From NCBI GenBank assembly GCA_044350895.1, contig JBILGT010000008.1:1-44650 (forward strand): a DNA stretch of 44,650 nt. Reading direction: 5' to 3'. The notes under the pieces are model-generated. The model was not told where the DNA came from. It saw only the letters and a program-made list of their open reading frames with translations, and ran no database searches. The position numbers were made by a program, and so were the translations under genes. This DNA is from OMIS01 sp044350895 (GTDB lineage Bacteria; Patescibacteriota; Microgenomatia; UBA1400; PJMF01). Position 1 is the stretch's first letter; each line of letters starts with the position of its first letter. This document shows positions 14,837-24,923 of this stretch, in pieces.

Positions 14837-14846
14837 AGTATATAAT
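14837..14846. promoter_or_regulatory. Overlapping divergent -10 elements
   Basis: Plus strand TATAAT (14841-14846) lies 19 bases before the ATG at 14866. Minus strand TATACT (14837-14842) serves the small gene at 14803. The two -10 boxes share two bases, so polymerase can probably use only one at a time. Confidence 0.5.
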
Positions 14847-14865
14847 CTTTCGCTACACAGTACAT

Positions 14866-17349
14866 ATGGGCATACTTTTTGCATTTATCTTCATTAGTAT
14901 CGCACTTACCTTTTTAGCAGGATTAATTGGCGGCGTCATCTGGCTCTACCGCAAGTTTGTCAAAAAAGATACTGTTTCTAGTCCGCTTTTTCCCACCACT
15001 CCCCTTACCTTTCCAACTCACTTCAACTGGGCATTAGTTTTGGTTTTACTTGGATTCCACATTGGACTTTACTCATACGTCACCTACTCGGGACCAGAAT
15101 ATAGAATTCCGGCAGCAGGCTTGGCGGTCTTTACTGCATTCGCCTCGAGCATCTGGTTCTTTTTATTAGCCAAACAACGATCACTCTTTTTGTATCTCAT
15201 GATTGCGATGGGTGCACTTTCGGGATTCTGGATGTTCTGGCGCGCCAATGGGTTTGTTCAGTCATGGGATAGTATTTTCTTTGTCTTGATTCAAGCCATT
15301 CTCTACATCTGGCTCGTGAAGACTGAGTTGCCAAAATCGATTGGCAGCTGGCTGGGAACAGCATTTTCTTTACTGCCCATCTCATTTTTACAAGGTCTTC
15401 GCGTCCTTACTTCCCTACTCAAACGTGATGTGAATCAAAAAGCTTCATTTTTTGGTTGGCTGAAAACTGCCATTATTACCTTAACGGTCCTTGCTATCTT
15501 CCTAAGTCTTCTCTCTCAAGCAGATCCTGTCTTTGCAGAAATTGTTAAAGACTTTAGATCACAACTTGTGGGTCGCGCGCTCTGGACGATCGTCATATTA
15601 TTTTTGGCTTCGCTGTGGTGGACAGTGTCACTCCAACCTGATGCCGAAAATACCGAAACCAAAGCCAACTGGCTCACCTACCGTGATGTTATCTCAGTCT
15701 TGGGCGTAGTCGTGATTGTGGTGGGTGTCTTCCTGGCTGTGCAGTTTAAATATTTATTTGGTGGCAGTCGTGAACTGCTCACTACACTTGATCTGACGTT
15801 TAGTGAGTATGTCCGTAAAGGATTTACTGAACTATTAATTGCTGTTTTTATTGGTGGTGTGCTTGCCTATATCGCAGGTGCAAAAACCAGGATTTGGGAA
15901 CTGAAAGCACGTACTGCTACTCAAACTCTTAATATGGTGATGATTTTTGAACTAGGGCTCCTACTGATTTCTGCCTTGCAGCGTGACTTACTCTACGTAG
16001 AAACATATGGCCTGACACGCGTCAGAGTTGTGGGCGGATTGTTCCTATTGTGGCTCGCATTTTTCTTGGGCGTTCTCTTGGTGTATGCATGGAATAAGAT
16101 TCGTGAACGTGTTGCCTTGGCGGCACTGGGGTATGGAGCGTTAGTTGTATTGATAGGTATGAATGTGCTCAATGTAGACATGATCGTGGCCAAAGGTGCT
16201 CCTGGTCATCATGAGTACACAGACTATTTTTACCTCATGCATTTGTCTGAGGATGCTGCTGCATCATGGCCAGCAACACTTTCTGCAATTGAAGTTGACA
16301 CAAACACTTTACTCAGTAAAAGTGAACTTTCTCCAGAAGATCGCGCACAACTTGCAGGACTTAAACTGGGGTTACTGAGCTTTATTGAAAACAGAGATGC
16401 TTTGTACACAAAATATGCTTCTGCAGATTGGCTGATGCAAAATAGAAATAAGATTGGCTTGAGTTTACCCAATAAGAGCGCCTATGAACTTGATCAATAC
16501 CAGTGGTCACAGTACCAACCCATTGTCGACGTACTCTTTCCCACACAGCGTATTACAGCTGAACAGCCTGAACAAAAAGAAGTGATGATCCCCAAGAGTC
16601 TACAAAAATATCGAGGATGGCAGTTCGCTAATAAATCTGAACAGGCGGCGTTTACTTTGATTCAATCTAACGAAGAACGCTCATTTGCTGTACCACAAAA
16701 ACTACTGACTGACATTTTGCGCTATCAAGTACGTCACCAGATTTCACTCGTGACTGAAGAAAGCAGATTATTGAATGATCTGAAGTATCAATTTATCACC
16801 GTCAGACTTGATAGATACTGGTCAACAGGTTTATCACCGCTTGAAATTAGTGAGCTCGCTGATCTTCGTCCATACGTAAAAGATGAGTTGTTGCAAGTTG
16901 AGCAATCAAGTGAAATTCCACTGGCTACATTGAGTAGATTAACGTGTGCGTCACCAGAAGTTACAACTGGCCAACCAGTGACAGTATATGGAGTACTCCG
17001 ACGACAGAGTGTTCCAGCCAGTACCGTTTCTAACACTAGTGCTCAAGTGAAACGCTATGAACTGCGGGAGTTTGCCACTACTACCTACACTGGTGGAAAT
17101 GGTCCAGCACTTGCCATTACAACGCCACAAAACATTAAATTCATTCAACCTATAGATGGTTCAGAACCTTCTGGCATTGATTTTGACAGCAATATGCGCC
17201 CCATTCAGTACAAGCCTGATGCCTATTCTGCAAATGACTCATATGCAACGTTCGTACAAGCCAAGGTCAAGCCTGTGGCAGTTAATACAGCCGCTGGTTG
17301 TGCTGTTGAGTTTACGAGTGACCAACTAAAAGCCTACTACTCTCTGTAA
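14866..17349 (+). CDS. DUF4173-type polytopic membrane protein
   Basis: 827 aa. Residues 1-450 hold about twelve membrane helices. The core has DUF4173 (DUF4153-related) signatures: LTFSEYVRKGFTELL near 308, QTLNMVMIFELGLLLISAL and QRDLLYVETYGLTRVRV near 375. After residue 460 comes a 370-residue soluble, probably extracellular, region without a recognised domain, which is unusual since most family members end after the membrane part. No ribosome site is visible at the ATG. Function of the family is unknown; a cell-envelope role is likely. Confidence 0.72.
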   Translation: MGILFAFIFISIALTFLAGLIGGVIWLYRKFVKKDTVSSPLFPTTPLTFPTHFNWALVLVLLGFHIGLYSYVTYSGPEYRIPAAGLAVFTAFASSIWFFLLAKQRSLFLYLMIAMGALSGFWMFWRANGFVQSWDSIFFVLIQAILYIWLVKTELPKSIGSWLGTAFSLLPISFLQGLRVLTSLLKRDVNQKASFFGWLKTAIITLTVLAIFLSLLSQADPVFAEIVKDFRSQLVGRALWTIVILFLASLWWTVSLQPDAENTETKANWLTYRDVISVLGVVVIVVGVFLAVQFKYLFGGSRELLTTLDLTFSEYVRKGFTELLIAVFIGGVLAYIAGAKTRIWELKARTATQTLNMVMIFELGLLLISALQRDLLYVETYGLTRVRVVGGLFLLWLAFFLGVLLVYAWNKIRERVALAALGYGALVVLIGMNVLNVDMIVAKGAPGHHEYTDYFYLMHLSEDAAASWPATLSAIEVDTNTLLSKSELSPEDRAQLAGLKLGLLSFIENRDALYTKYASADWLMQNRNKIGLSLPNKSAYELDQYQWSQYQPIVDVLFPTQRITAEQPEQKEVMIPKSLQKYRGWQFANKSEQAAFTLIQSNEERSFAVPQKLLTDILRYQVRHQISLVTEESRLLNDLKYQFITVRLDRYWSTGLSPLEISELADLRPYVKDELLQVEQSSEIPLATLSRLTCASPEVTTGQPVTVYGVLRRQSVPASTVSNTSAQVKRYELREFATTTYTGGNGPALAITTPQNIKFIQPIDGSEPSGIDFDSNMRPIQYKPDAYSANDSYATFVQAKVKPVAVNTAAGCAVEFTSDQLKAYYSL

Positions 17350-17367
17350 TTTCCAAGAATACAATTT

Positions 17368-19344
17368 CTAATTTGCTAACGGTGTCTCGTCTTGTTGCTT
17401 GGGTGGTGGAACCAGTGGCACCCATCCTGGTGAAAGTTGTGAAAAAACTGTCTGCGCTTTACTGATCAACTGTAAGTTAGCCCAGTTGCCATACTTTAAT
17501 TGACTAAAGCCATGTTGTGCCGTGCCAAATAAATCACCTGCTCCTCTATTTTCTAGATCAAGCTCAGCGAGCTTCTGACCATCCAGCGTGTCAGCAAAAA
17601 ATGTCAGTCGCTTGGGGATTTTGCCTGTGCTTGTAAAGAGCAAACAGTAGCCTTGTTGACCAGCACGTCCCACCCGACCTCGGAGCTGATGTAAACTGGC
17701 CATACCGTACCGCTCTGCTGATTCGATAATCATGGCGCTTGCTTGTGGAAGATCGATACCCACTTCCACAATAGGTGTCGTGACAAGAATATCGAGTTTG
17801 CCTCCGAATAATTCTTCCATCACAACATCTTTTTCTTTTTGAGACTGTCTGCCATGGAGCAATCCAACTCGAGCAACTCCTGCAAAAATCTGTGAAATTT
17901 CAGCAAATTTTTCTGTTGCAGAAGCTACGTTTTCGAAGTTCTCTTCTTCAGATGGATCGATAAATGGACAGACAATCAGTACCTGAAATGTATGTCCAGA
18001 TGCAGTGATCTGCTCTTTGAGCCAGTCATACATCCCTTCTCTTTTTGGTTCAGGCAGCACCCAGGTTTTAGTGGGAATGCGATTCTTGGGAAGTTCATTT
18101 ATGACCGATGCAGTGAGATGTGAAAACAGTGTTAAAAGCAATGTTCGAGGAATTGGTGTGGCGGTCATTGTTAGTAAATGTGGCCGTGGTGTCAGGTTCT
18201 GAACTTCTGAACGCTGCGCAACTCCAAAGCGATGTTGTTCGTCATAAATTACCAGACCCGGTTTAATATCTGACAGTCGATTGATGACAGCGTGCGTGCC
18301 CACCCATAAAAATGGTTTATCAGGTGTGGGATTGGTTTTTTGACCGCTAACGACTAGTGCAACGGGCATCGAGGGAAACAGTTTGCTGAGCGTTTGGAAG
18401 TGTTGCTGTGCAAGAATTCGAGTAGGTGCCACGAGAGCGGCATGGGAGCCCGAGCGCAATGTCTGAAGTGCTGCAACTCCTGCCACCACTGTTTTACCTG
18501 ATCCCACGTCCCCCTGGAGAAGCCGATTCATAGGTGAACCTTTTTGTAAGTCAGCCAAAATTTCACCAATCACTCGGTGCTGTGCGTTGGTCAGTGCAAA
18601 GGGAATTGTTTCTGGGATAACGGGTTCTGAATATGGTACTGCATAGCCAGTGTTACTATCTTCCCACTCAGCTTTTATGCTGTGGGAATACTGAATGAGC
18701 CCCAGTAGTTCTTCAAGTGCCAGTCGCTCCCGGGCGGTAATTACTGATTCTGCTGTTTCAGGGAAATGCAGCTGCTGGAAAGTGGTCCGACGGTCTGGAT
18801 ATTCAGGAGAGATCAACTGCGTAAGTTCGTCAGCTTCAGTAGCAAGATTATCAATAATTCCTTTCAGAAGCCGGCGCAGTGTGCCTTGCGCAATGCCCAT
18901 TTTTTGTGAATAGTTGGGGACTAGTCGGTTGGTGTGAATACTTTCAGCAGCAGTGACTTTTTCAAACAACGGCTGGGTGATTGTCCCTCGATCGCTGACT
19001 TTTCCACTGAATGTGTAGAGTCCACCCTCTTTGAGTGTTTGAGCCACAAATTTATTATTGAACCAAAACAACTTTAACTTACCACTCTCATCTGCCACTG
19101 TTGCTGTTGCCATGGCTCGACGTGATTTATAGATCTGCTGCACTTTGAGAACTTCAGCTTGAATGGTGACCGTTTGGCCAGGTTGGAGTGACGTAATCAG
19201 AGAAAATTGTGTGAAGTCACGGTAGTGTAATGGTAGCTGCAGCAAAAAATCTTTGACGGTGTGAATTTCAGCTTTGGCAAGCTGCTCTGCCAATTTCGGA
19301 CCAATGCCGCGCACGGCTTGTAATGATGTTGTGAAAGAATACAT
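17368..19344 (-). CDS. recG: ATP-dependent DNA helicase RecG
   Basis: 658 aa. N-terminal wedge/OB domain (about 60-150), then helicase domains with motif I GDVGSGKTVVAG, motif II DEQHRFGVAQR, motif III MTATPIPRTL, and motifs V-VI TTPIVEVGIDLPQASAMII and QLRGRVGRAGQQG. RecG remodels stalled replication forks and Holliday junctions. It starts 2 bases after the tiny membrane gene upstream. Length is slightly under the usual 680-700 and no domain is missing. Confidence 0.97.
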   Translation of the reverse strand: MYSFTTSLQAVRGIGPKLAEQLAKAEIHTVKDFLLQLPLHYRDFTQFSLITSLQPGQTVTIQAEVLKVQQIYKSRRAMATATVADESGKLKLFWFNNKFVAQTLKEGGLYTFSGKVSDRGTITQPLFEKVTAAESIHTNRLVPNYSQKMGIAQGTLRRLLKGIIDNLATEADELTQLISPEYPDRRTTFQQLHFPETAESVITARERLALEELLGLIQYSHSIKAEWEDSNTGYAVPYSEPVIPETIPFALTNAQHRVIGEILADLQKGSPMNRLLQGDVGSGKTVVAGVAALQTLRSGSHAALVAPTRILAQQHFQTLSKLFPSMPVALVVSGQKTNPTPDKPFLWVGTHAVINRLSDIKPGLVIYDEQHRFGVAQRSEVQNLTPRPHLLTMTATPIPRTLLLTLFSHLTASVINELPKNRIPTKTWVLPEPKREGMYDWLKEQITASGHTFQVLIVCPFIDPSEEENFENVASATEKFAEISQIFAGVARVGLLHGRQSQKEKDVVMEELFGGKLDILVTTPIVEVGIDLPQASAMIIESAERYGMASLHQLRGRVGRAGQQGYCLLFTSTGKIPKRLTFFADTLDGQKLAELDLENRGAGDLFGTAQHGFSQLKYGNWANLQLISKAQTVFSQLSPGWVPLVPPPKQQDETPLAN

Positions 19345-19346
19345 GC

Positions 19347-19448
19347 CTACAGTAGTACCATACTTTGGGCAATGCTGCCAAGAATCAAGGCCGCAAGTGC
19401 GACGATTGCAAAGATTTTAACTAGTTTATTACGTGTTTTAGTTGTCAT
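19347..19448 (-). CDS. 33-residue single-helix membrane protein
   Basis: Frame from ATG 19448 to TAG: a basic start MTTKTRNKLVK followed by one membrane helix IFAIVALAALILGSIAQSM. This basic-then-helix pattern resembles the tiny DUF4044-type proteins often found in bacteria, though so short a sequence gives weak evidence. It fills the gap between tyrS (20 bases upstream) and recG (2 bases downstream), which supports real translation. No strong ribosome site. Confidence 0.5.
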   Translation of the reverse strand: MTTKTRNKLVKIFAIVALAALILGSIAQSMVLL

Positions 19449-19468
19449 AGTAATTCTAGCCTACGCTA

Positions 19469-20662
19469 TTACACCACCAATTTATAGTATCTGCGTTTTC
19501 CCACTTTAAGTACTGCTTCTGCGCCAATTTCTACAACTGCTTGTGCATCAGTGAGCTTTGTTTCAGCTGGTAAGAGCATCACTGCACCTTGTTCAACCAG
19601 ACGGCGGAGTTCACTATTGCTCTCATCAGGCAAACACTGTCGCAGCAGTTCTAAAACCTGGACTTTAGTTGATGAAAGTGTCACAGCTGGGATATCCTGT
19701 GGTACAGATTTTTCTTGAACTGTCTTCTGGAAGTTCTCTTGTGCTGCTGTGGCAGCTTGCGTGTCGTGATACATTTCGGTAATTGTGAATGCAAGCTTTT
19801 TCTTGAACTCCATTGGGTTTTCACCACTTTCAATAGCCGTACTGATCGATTTAATTTGATCTACAGCTGTATCAGTCAGGAGTGTGAAGTATTCCACAAT
19901 TTGTTCGTCAGCAATGGACATTAACTTGCCATACATATCATTTGGAGCATCGGTGAGTGCTACGTAGTTACCATATGACTTACTCATTTTTCTGCCATCA
20001 GTACCATTGATGATTGGAGTGGTGAGAACCCATTTTTCACGGTTGTTCATCACGCGTTGTAAGTGGCGACCCATCAACATATTAAAGAGTTGATCACTGC
20101 CACCTATCTCTAAATCTACATCCATTGCAACACTGTCGTATCCTTGGAGTAATGGATAGAGCAATTCATGGCCATGAATTGGCAGACCTTTTTTCATGCG
20201 TTCTTGGAACATGTCTCGCTCAGTCAATTGCTGTACAGTTGTTTGCGCCATGAGTTTAATCATGTCCACATACTTGAGTTTGTCCAACCAGTCACCGTTA
20301 TAGCGAATTTCAATTTTGGAGAAATCAAGAATTTTGCTAGCTTGTTCTTTCCAATTTTTAAAGTTGGCTTGAATCTGTTCGTCGGTCAATTCTGGACGTG
20401 TAGAATCCCGACCAGTCGGATCACCAATGCGCACTGTGCCGTTACCGATCAACATGATAACTTCATGGCCAGCATCAGCAAACTGCTGGAGTTTTCGCAG
20501 CACGACACTATGACCGAGTGTCAAAAAAGCACCTGTCGGATCAATGCCTAAGTAGACACGAATTTTCTTTTCAGCCATTACTTTGGCAAGTTGTTCGGCA
20601 CCAGGAACGATTTGTTCGACGCCGCGTGTTAATACTTCTGGAAGTTGTGCTGTTTCAGTCAT
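19469..20662 (-). CDS. tyrS: Tyrosyl-tRNA synthetase
   Basis: 397 aa. Class I synthetase: the HIGH-type motif is in IDPTGAFLTLGHSVVLRKL, the tyrosine and tRNA pocket in YPLLQGYDSVAMDVDLEIGG, and the KMSKS motif in DGRKMSKSYGNYV. A C-terminal S4-like RNA-binding domain (about 335-397) ends with GKRRYYKL. It charges tRNA-Tyr. It follows the membrane gene at 20678 by 15 bases and is probably co-transcribed. Confidence 0.96.
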   Translation of the reverse strand: MTETAQLPEVLTRGVEQIVPGAEQLAKVMAEKKIRVYLGIDPTGAFLTLGHSVVLRKLQQFADAGHEVIMLIGNGTVRIGDPTGRDSTRPELTDEQIQANFKNWKEQASKILDFSKIEIRYNGDWLDKLKYVDMIKLMAQTTVQQLTERDMFQERMKKGLPIHGHELLYPLLQGYDSVAMDVDLEIGGSDQLFNMLMGRHLQRVMNNREKWVLTTPIINGTDGRKMSKSYGNYVALTDAPNDMYGKLMSIADEQIVEYFTLLTDTAVDQIKSISTAIESGENPMEFKKKLAFTITEMYHDTQAATAAQENFQKTVQEKSVPQDIPAVTLSSTKVQVLELLRQCLPDESNSELRRLVEQGAVMLLPAETKLTDAQAVVEIGAEAVLKVGKRRYYKLVV

Positions 20663-20677
20663 ACGCTATATTCTACC

Positions 20678-22045
20678 TTATCTTCTCTTTTCGAAAACTA
20701 TGATGTCGGTTTTTCCTTCTTTTGTTTGGTGCACTAATTTTTTTGCCCCAAATTGTTCAATTTCCCAATTAGACCACTGCTGCCAATCAAAAGGTGCTAC
20801 TTCAATAAATTCTACTAACACATCTGCCTGACTATACTCAGTGGGTTCAAGCACTGTAAATCCCTTCATACGCAAGAAAAAACGGTAGTCATCAGCCTGT
20901 GGTACTTCGACTTTCTGGGTCAGTGCTGCAACGACAGCAATTTTTTGGCTTGTTGCAATTGGATATTCAGCAAGCATTTTTTCAATCGAACGTTCCATTT
21001 TGGGAATGGATCGTTCAGCAATAGCTGGTGGTGGTGTGGTCAATGCTGAGAAACCCAGAATAAAAACAGCGATTCCCAGAATCATGCCACCCAACCTTTT
21101 TTGGAGGAGTGCAAGAACAGTCGTGCACCAAAAGAGCGTGGTGACGCCCAGTAAATAGTGGTATGGCAGTGGCTTCACAATGGTAAAAAATCCAACGCCC
21201 GCGAGTGTCAAAAACATCCACCAGCGCATCCTGTTAGTACTCTGAAATGCTAAGAAACAAAATCCAATCAAAAGTAACAGTGTAGGAACACCTGAAAATG
21301 AAATTGCTTGTCTCAGCAAATCAAGTGAAAACGAGTAACTCATGCTGACGCTGGCGCCTGGATTTTCCAGCCAGCTGCGTACCATATAGCCTTTGGTAAT
21401 GATTTCAAATGCAATGATTGGTGCCCAAGGAAGTGCCAATCCCACTGCAATGTAGACAGCTTTCACAACTGAATGTCCACTTCTCCACCATTCATATACC
21501 AGTATAGGAAGTGCAAATATCGCTGCAGGATGATAGGCAATCGCCATGCCAATAGCGAGTGAAGTTAAAAATATGGGTAAACCAAACCATAGGCCGGTAA
21601 GTCCAATACAGAGCCAAATTGCATAGGTGTAGCCATTGCCTGGATGAATGACAATGCTTTTCCACCAGGGAAGCAGTCCAATCAAAGCAGCAGCAAGGAG
21701 GCCAGATGTCCCCCATTTTTTATATGAAAACCAAGCTAATAAACCAACTGCACAGCAGCCCAGAAATAGAGTTGTCACTACAACCGATCGAGCATTGCCG
21801 CTGCTGAGATAGAGCCCGGGGTACAAACTGTAGTAGTAAATTGGACTCGCGTGTAGTCCTGCGCTGAGTCGTGGACCCAGCCAGACTGTTTTACCTTGGG
21901 CAATATTTGAAAGTTCAGAAAGATCTCGTCCCAGATCTGTATCGACGAAAATTTGTTCAAACCCTATGCGCGTCCAAAAAAAGAGCAACACTCCAAGTGT
22001 TAAAAGTACCTTACTTAATTGGGAAAAAGTTGTAGAACGATTCAT
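20678..22045 (-). CDS. Polytopic membrane protein, GT-C-type glycosyltransferase-like
   Basis: 455 aa with about ten membrane helices and a soluble C-terminal domain (about 340-455). The first outside loop has FVDTDLGRDLSEL, where acidic D-T-D-x-G-x-D residues take the place of the catalytic Asp region of GT-C enzymes, followed by GPRLSAGLHASPIYYY, like the substrate loop of family-39/83-type transferases. A lipid-carrier sugar transferase of the cell surface is the best guess. It is divergent from PBP1A and upstream of tyrS. A TAGAAT lies 11 bases before the ATG. Confidence 0.62.
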   Translation of the reverse strand: MNRSTTFSQLSKVLLTLGVLLFFWTRIGFEQIFVDTDLGRDLSELSNIAQGKTVWLGPRLSAGLHASPIYYYSLYPGLYLSSGNARSVVVTTLFLGCCAVGLLAWFSYKKWGTSGLLAAALIGLLPWWKSIVIHPGNGYTYAIWLCIGLTGLWFGLPIFLTSLAIGMAIAYHPAAIFALPILVYEWWRSGHSVVKAVYIAVGLALPWAPIIAFEIITKGYMVRSWLENPGASVSMSYSFSLDLLRQAISFSGVPTLLLLIGFCFLAFQSTNRMRWWMFLTLAGVGFFTIVKPLPYHYLLGVTTLFWCTTVLALLQKRLGGMILGIAVFILGFSALTTPPPAIAERSIPKMERSIEKMLAEYPIATSQKIAVVAALTQKVEVPQADDYRFFLRMKGFTVLEPTEYSQADVLVEFIEVAPFDWQQWSNWEIEQFGAKKLVHQTKEGKTDIIVFEKRR

Positions 22046-22134
22046 GCAGTACTGCTATTCTATGGGTAGTTCAGTGGTAAATCCATTGAGAACTGTCAAA
22101 TCTTTTGTCCTGGCTACATGCATAGTCTTTCAGG

Positions 22135-22140
22135 TACAAT
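22135..22140 (+). promoter_or_regulatory. -10 element at the PBP1A start
   Basis: TACAAT seven bases before the in-frame ATG at 22148. No clear -35. If used, transcription begins at the start codon (leaderless). The adjacent AGAGG is only one base from the ATG, too close for a normal ribosome site. Confidence 0.4.
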
Positions 22141-22147
22141 TAGAGGT

Positions 22148-24913
22148 ATGCAGTTTTTGTCGTTTGGCGAATATAGGGAAAAAATATTAGACTTTACTGA
22201 AACGCAAAAAATGAAGGTTAAAAACTGGTGGCAACGCCTCAAATCTAGCTCTACCAATCGAGGCAGATCTCGATTGACTTCACAACGGTGGGATCAAACT
22301 CAACGAAAATTGTTTTGGATAAAGATGATTCGTTTTGGTGCATTTGCCTTTGTCGGTGCGATTGTCCTGGGAATTGTTGGCTTCTTTAGTCTTTTTGCCT
22401 ACTACTCAAGTCAACTTCCTAAGCCTGGTGAAGTCGTCCGAAAATCAGGGTTCAGTACCAAAATCTTTGATCGCAATGGTGCATTTTTATATGACTTATA
22501 TGATGAACAGCGACGTACTCCAGTTTCCATCAGCCAGGTTCCTGAACATGTGAAACAAGCCACAATTGCCGTAGAAGATAAAGACTTTTACAAACATCAA
22601 GGTTTTGATGTGCTCACTTTACTTCGTATCCCGTATAACTATGTCTTCAAAAGTGGTCGTGTCGTGGGTGGATCAACGCTTACGCAACAACTTGTAAAGA
22701 TTGTTCTGCTCACCAATGAACGCAGTTTACCGCGCAAATTTAAAGAGTTTGTTTTATCTCTCCAAATTGAGCGCACTTTCACTAAAGATCAAATTTTGGA
22801 AATGTACCTCAATGAAGTCCCCTATGGTGGAACTGCTGTGGGTATTGGTACTGCCTCTGAAGTTTATTTTGGCAAAAAAGTTTCAGATCTCACCATGCTT
22901 GAAGGTGCAATTTTGGCTGGTCTTCCCCAACGCCCCAGTGCCTACTCTCCATTTGGTGGAAAAACTGATGAAAATGGTGAACTACTCTGGAAGATTCGTG
23001 CCAAAGGCGTACTTCGACGTATGAAAGAAGATGGCTATCTTACTGATCTTGCCTATGATCAAGCCCTCATTGATCTAGATACCATTAAGTTTGCGAGTGG
23101 CAGCAATGCAATGGAAGCACCGCACTTCACATTCTATGTTCGCGACCAACTTGAAAAAATGTATGGTGAGGATGTAGCCGCAACTGGTGGTTTTAAAGTG
23201 ACGACTTCACTAGATTTAGAATTACAAAAAGCTGCTCAAAAAATCGTCTATGATGAAATCGAGAAAGTGAAAGACGTTAATATTACCAATGGCTCAGTCA
23301 TGGTAGTGAATCCCAAAACTGGTGAAATTCTTACCATGGTGGGAAGTAAAGATTTTAACAGTAGCGAGATTGATGGTCAGTACAATGTGGCAGTAGATGG
23401 TTTACGACAACCAGGTTCTTCTATCAAGCCAGTCACCTATCTCGCTCTCCTTCGCCGTGGCTATACTCCTTCAAGTATGCTTGCCGATGTACCAACTACT
23501 TTTGTTGAGGATGGCAAGCAAAAACCATATGAACCAAAGAACTATGATGGTAAGTTCCGCGGTCCCGTTAACTTGCGCGATAGTCTTGGAAGTTCTCTGA
23601 ATATTCCTGCCGTCAAAGCACTTGCGTTGGTAGGCTTACCTGAATTTTTGAATCAAGCATATAGCATGGGATTCCCCACACTTGCCCCAAGTCCAGAAAA
23701 TATGAAGCGATTTGGTTTGGCAGTAACACTGGGAGGTGCTGAAGTACATTTGATTGATACAGTCACTGCCTATAGCGCATTTGCAAATGGTGGAACCAAA
23801 GTGGAACCAGTTTCCATTCTCAAAGTTGAAGATAAAAATGGACGCGTTATTTTCGAGCAAAAAAATGTACAAGGCCCTACAGTGATGAGCGCAGAAGAAG
23901 CATTTTTGATCAATAGCATTCTTTCTGATAATAATGCTCGTTCCATCGCCTTTGGTACTCGCTCTCTCCTCAACGTCAGTCCAAATGTGGCGGTTAAAAC
24001 TGGAACTACCAACGATCAACGTGACAACTGGGCTGTGGGTTGGTCTGAAGAGATTCTGGTTGGTGCATGGGTGGGAAATAACGATAACAGTGCGATGAAA
24101 CGAGTGGCATCTGGTGTTTCTGGTGCTACCCCAATTTGGCGCCAAGTTATTCAAGCCGCACTAGATAGCAAAAAATATACCGCACCAGAGTGGAAGATGC
24201 CTGCAACTGTGGAAAAAGTTGAGGTTGATCAAGTCTCGGGCTATCCCGCTCATGACGAATTCCCTAAACGCTGGGACTATGTAATTAAAGGTACGCTCCC
24301 AGCTCTTCCAGATCCAGTTCATACAAAATTAAAACTTTGCAGAGGTGAAAATAAATTAGCAACAGATGCCAAGATCGCAGCTGGCGATTTTGATGAAAAA
24401 GAATTTGTCGTGATGCGAGAAGATGATCCCGTCACAAAAGATGGTGTCAATCGCTGGCAAGAAGGTATCAATGCCTGGGTAAATGGTCAGACGGATGGTA
24501 AGTTCAAACCACCTACAGAGTTTTGTGGCGAACAAAATGAAGTATATGTCGATATTAAAAAACCAGAGAACGAGAAAAAATATGACTCTGAAGATATCGA
24601 GATTGAAATAAAAGCAGACTCTGGTGATGGCATCGAAAAAATTGAACTCTGGATTGATGGCAACTTGCGAGAAACTATTAATGGTCACGAGTACAAGGGA
24701 AAAGTCCATTTATCTGGTGGACAGCATGAGTTATTTGCCAAAGTCCGTTCAAAATCTGGTAAAGAAAAACAAAGTAATACTGTCAGAATTGGTACCGGCG
24801 GGCAAGATTGGAAGAAACCAGATCCTACCCCTACTCCAGCTCCGACCCCAAGTCCGACTCCGACTCCAACTCCAACTCCTTCATCAACTCCAAGTCCAAC
24901 TCCAACACCATAA
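22148..24913 (+). CDS. Class A penicillin-binding protein (PBP1A type) with Ig-like domain and Pro/Thr tail
   Basis: 921 aa from ATG 22148 (22118 and 22211 are other in-frame ATGs; 22211 would still leave a basic start and the anchor). After a membrane helix comes a GT51 glycosyltransferase domain: EDKDFYKHQGFD, GGSTLTQQLVK and EMYLNEVPYGG. The transpeptidase has SxxK in GSSIKPVTY, SxN in SSLNIPAV and KTGT in VAVKTGTTNDQ. It builds and crosslinks peptidoglycan outside the membrane. Near the end an Ig-like domain (about 795-885) and a Pro-Thr-Ser repeat tail of about 30 residues may span or bind the wall. Confidence 0.95.
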   Translation: MQFLSFGEYREKILDFTETQKMKVKNWWQRLKSSSTNRGRSRLTSQRWDQTQRKLFWIKMIRFGAFAFVGAIVLGIVGFFSLFAYYSSQLPKPGEVVRKSGFSTKIFDRNGAFLYDLYDEQRRTPVSISQVPEHVKQATIAVEDKDFYKHQGFDVLTLLRIPYNYVFKSGRVVGGSTLTQQLVKIVLLTNERSLPRKFKEFVLSLQIERTFTKDQILEMYLNEVPYGGTAVGIGTASEVYFGKKVSDLTMLEGAILAGLPQRPSAYSPFGGKTDENGELLWKIRAKGVLRRMKEDGYLTDLAYDQALIDLDTIKFASGSNAMEAPHFTFYVRDQLEKMYGEDVAATGGFKVTTSLDLELQKAAQKIVYDEIEKVKDVNITNGSVMVVNPKTGEILTMVGSKDFNSSEIDGQYNVAVDGLRQPGSSIKPVTYLALLRRGYTPSSMLADVPTTFVEDGKQKPYEPKNYDGKFRGPVNLRDSLGSSLNIPAVKALALVGLPEFLNQAYSMGFPTLAPSPENMKRFGLAVTLGGAEVHLIDTVTAYSAFANGGTKVEPVSILKVEDKNGRVIFEQKNVQGPTVMSAEEAFLINSILSDNNARSIAFGTRSLLNVSPNVAVKTGTTNDQRDNWAVGWSEEILVGAWVGNNDNSAMKRVASGVSGATPIWRQVIQAALDSKKYTAPEWKMPATVEKVEVDQVSGYPAHDEFPKRWDYVIKGTLPALPDPVHTKLKLCRGENKLATDAKIAAGDFDEKEFVVMREDDPVTKDGVNRWQEGINAWVNGQTDGKFKPPTEFCGEQNEVYVDIKKPENEKKYDSEDIEIEIKADSGDGIEKIELWIDGNLRETINGHEYKGKVHLSGGQHELFAKVRSKSGKEKQSNTVRIGTGGQDWKKPDPTPTPAPTPSPTPTPTPTPSSTPSPTPTP

Positions 24914-24923
24914 GATTTGTTGA

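Noticed and set aside
24840..24913. Short tandem repeats at the end of the PBP1A gene
   Set aside because: They encode a Pro-Thr/Ser linker tail and are not a separate repeat element.
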